Of a DNA stretch of 7,156 bases, positions 6,732 through 7,156 are shown one piece after another. The notes under the pieces were generated by a model. That model did no database searches, was not told the DNA's origin, and saw nothing but the letters and a program-made list of their open reading frames with translations. The DNA is from DATGWF01 sp035299585 (GTDB lineage: Bacteria; Actinomycetota; Actinomycetes; Actinomycetales; Microbacteriaceae). The position numbers and the translations under genes were made by a program. Location of the stretch: positions 1 through 7,156 of the forward strand of contig DATGWF010000079.1 of NCBI GenBank assembly GCA_035299585.1, written 5' to 3'. Each line of letters starts with the position of its first letter. The stretch's first letter is position 1.

Positions 6732-7156
6732 GGAGCCGGCGGTGTTTTCCTTCGTGCGGATTTCGCCGTTGGCGGCGAAAACCTGCGTCGCCCCGCTGGG
6801 CAAGTTGACGCCTTGGACGATCGTGCGCTGCGCAAAGGTCTGGGTCGTGCGCTGGGCCGAACCGGTGGCTGCCAGTGTGTCGCCGACATCCACCCGAATC
6901 GTATAGAGCCCGAGCTGCGGGGGAGTCCACGCGCGGTCGACAGCGGCGGCGGCGCCCGAGAGCGCGTGCGTACCGAGCAATTGCCAGCCGCTCAAGCCCG
7001 GGCCGGCGGCGTAGAAGGAGAGCGTCTGCAGATTGCCATCGGAGTCGGCCACTTCCGCGTGCAAGGCCATCGCCTCGCCGAGCAATACCTGGTCGGCCTT
7101 GATGAGGGAGACGCTGGGCGCGGCGGCGTGCGCGGCGGCAGCCAAGCCGGCAGCGA
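6729..7156 (-). CDS. Secreted Ig-like/coathanger-like protein, 5' part (5'-truncated, ends at an in-frame TAG)
   Basis: The frame enters from the right edge; the start lies outside the window. The first visible residues (AAGLAAAAHAAAP) look like the end of a signal peptide. From about 7118 to 6876 comes a beta-rich domain of bacterial Ig-like type: 'PSVSLI', then 'LHAEVADSDGNLQTLSFY', and finally the W-T-P-P-Q-L-G-L-Y-T-I-R-V strand. Next comes a coathanger-like unit, 'PSGATQVFAANGEI', near the end. Translation stops at TAG (6731-6729), but the same frame continues on the other side with a second matching unit, so this is probably the front half of a longer protein. Secretion and a surface or matrix role are inferred from the domains. 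Confidence 0.72.
   Translation of the reverse strand, partial: AAGLAAAAHAAAPSVSLIKADQVLLGEAMALHAEVADSDGNLQTLSFYAAGPGLSGWQLLGTHALSGAAAAVDRAWTPPQLGLYTIRVDVGDTLAATGSAQRTTQTFAQRTIVQGVNLPSGATQVFAANGEIRTKENTAGS

Overview
The window is high-GC DNA from a bacterium and is coding almost from end to end on the minus strand. The style of the proteins (bacterial thrombospondin-type-3 calcium loops ending in a 'WEVDHGLNP'-like segment, coathanger-like strands, very large secreted RHS/YD proteins) suggests a Verrucomicrobiota member, possibly an Opitutaceae relative. That is an inference; Planctomycetota, Lentisphaerota or a deltaproteobacterium cannot be excluded.

Right to left, in transcription order. 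(1) 7156-6321: a secreted protein entering from the right edge. It has the end of a signal-peptide-like Ala-rich stretch, an Ig-like beta domain, coathanger-like strands and a calcium-binding TSP3-type region. An in-frame TAG at 6729-6731 splits it in two. (2) 6285-5779: a 168-residue, N-terminally membrane-anchored, Ala/Pro-rich hypothetical protein with a charged, more conserved-looking C-terminal segment. (3) 5768-1: one uninterrupted, 3'-truncated reading frame of 1922 codons. It encodes a secreted giant with a Sec signal peptide, a SpvB/TcaC-like N-terminal domain, seven FG-GAP/VCBS-type D-x-N-G-D-G motifs, a TcdB-middle-like segment, and then an RHS/YD-repeat region that runs off the left edge.

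The three genes lie on the same strand with gaps of 35 and 10 bases and no visible terminator or promoter between them, so they probably form one operon. The large protein has the layout of Tc-toxin B and C components joined in one chain: a propeller-like docking part, then a YD shell that could enclose a C-terminal effector. The RHS core and the variable C-terminal tip, which would decide whether this is a toxin, an adhesin or a surface structural protein, lie outside the window to the left. The two upstream proteins could be surface-anchoring or docking partners, but nothing in the sequence proves this.

No RNA genes, insertion sequences, CRISPR arrays or attachment sites were seen. Other long open frames, including a 625-codon frame on the plus strand (15-1892), are antisense or out-of-frame shadows of the large gene.
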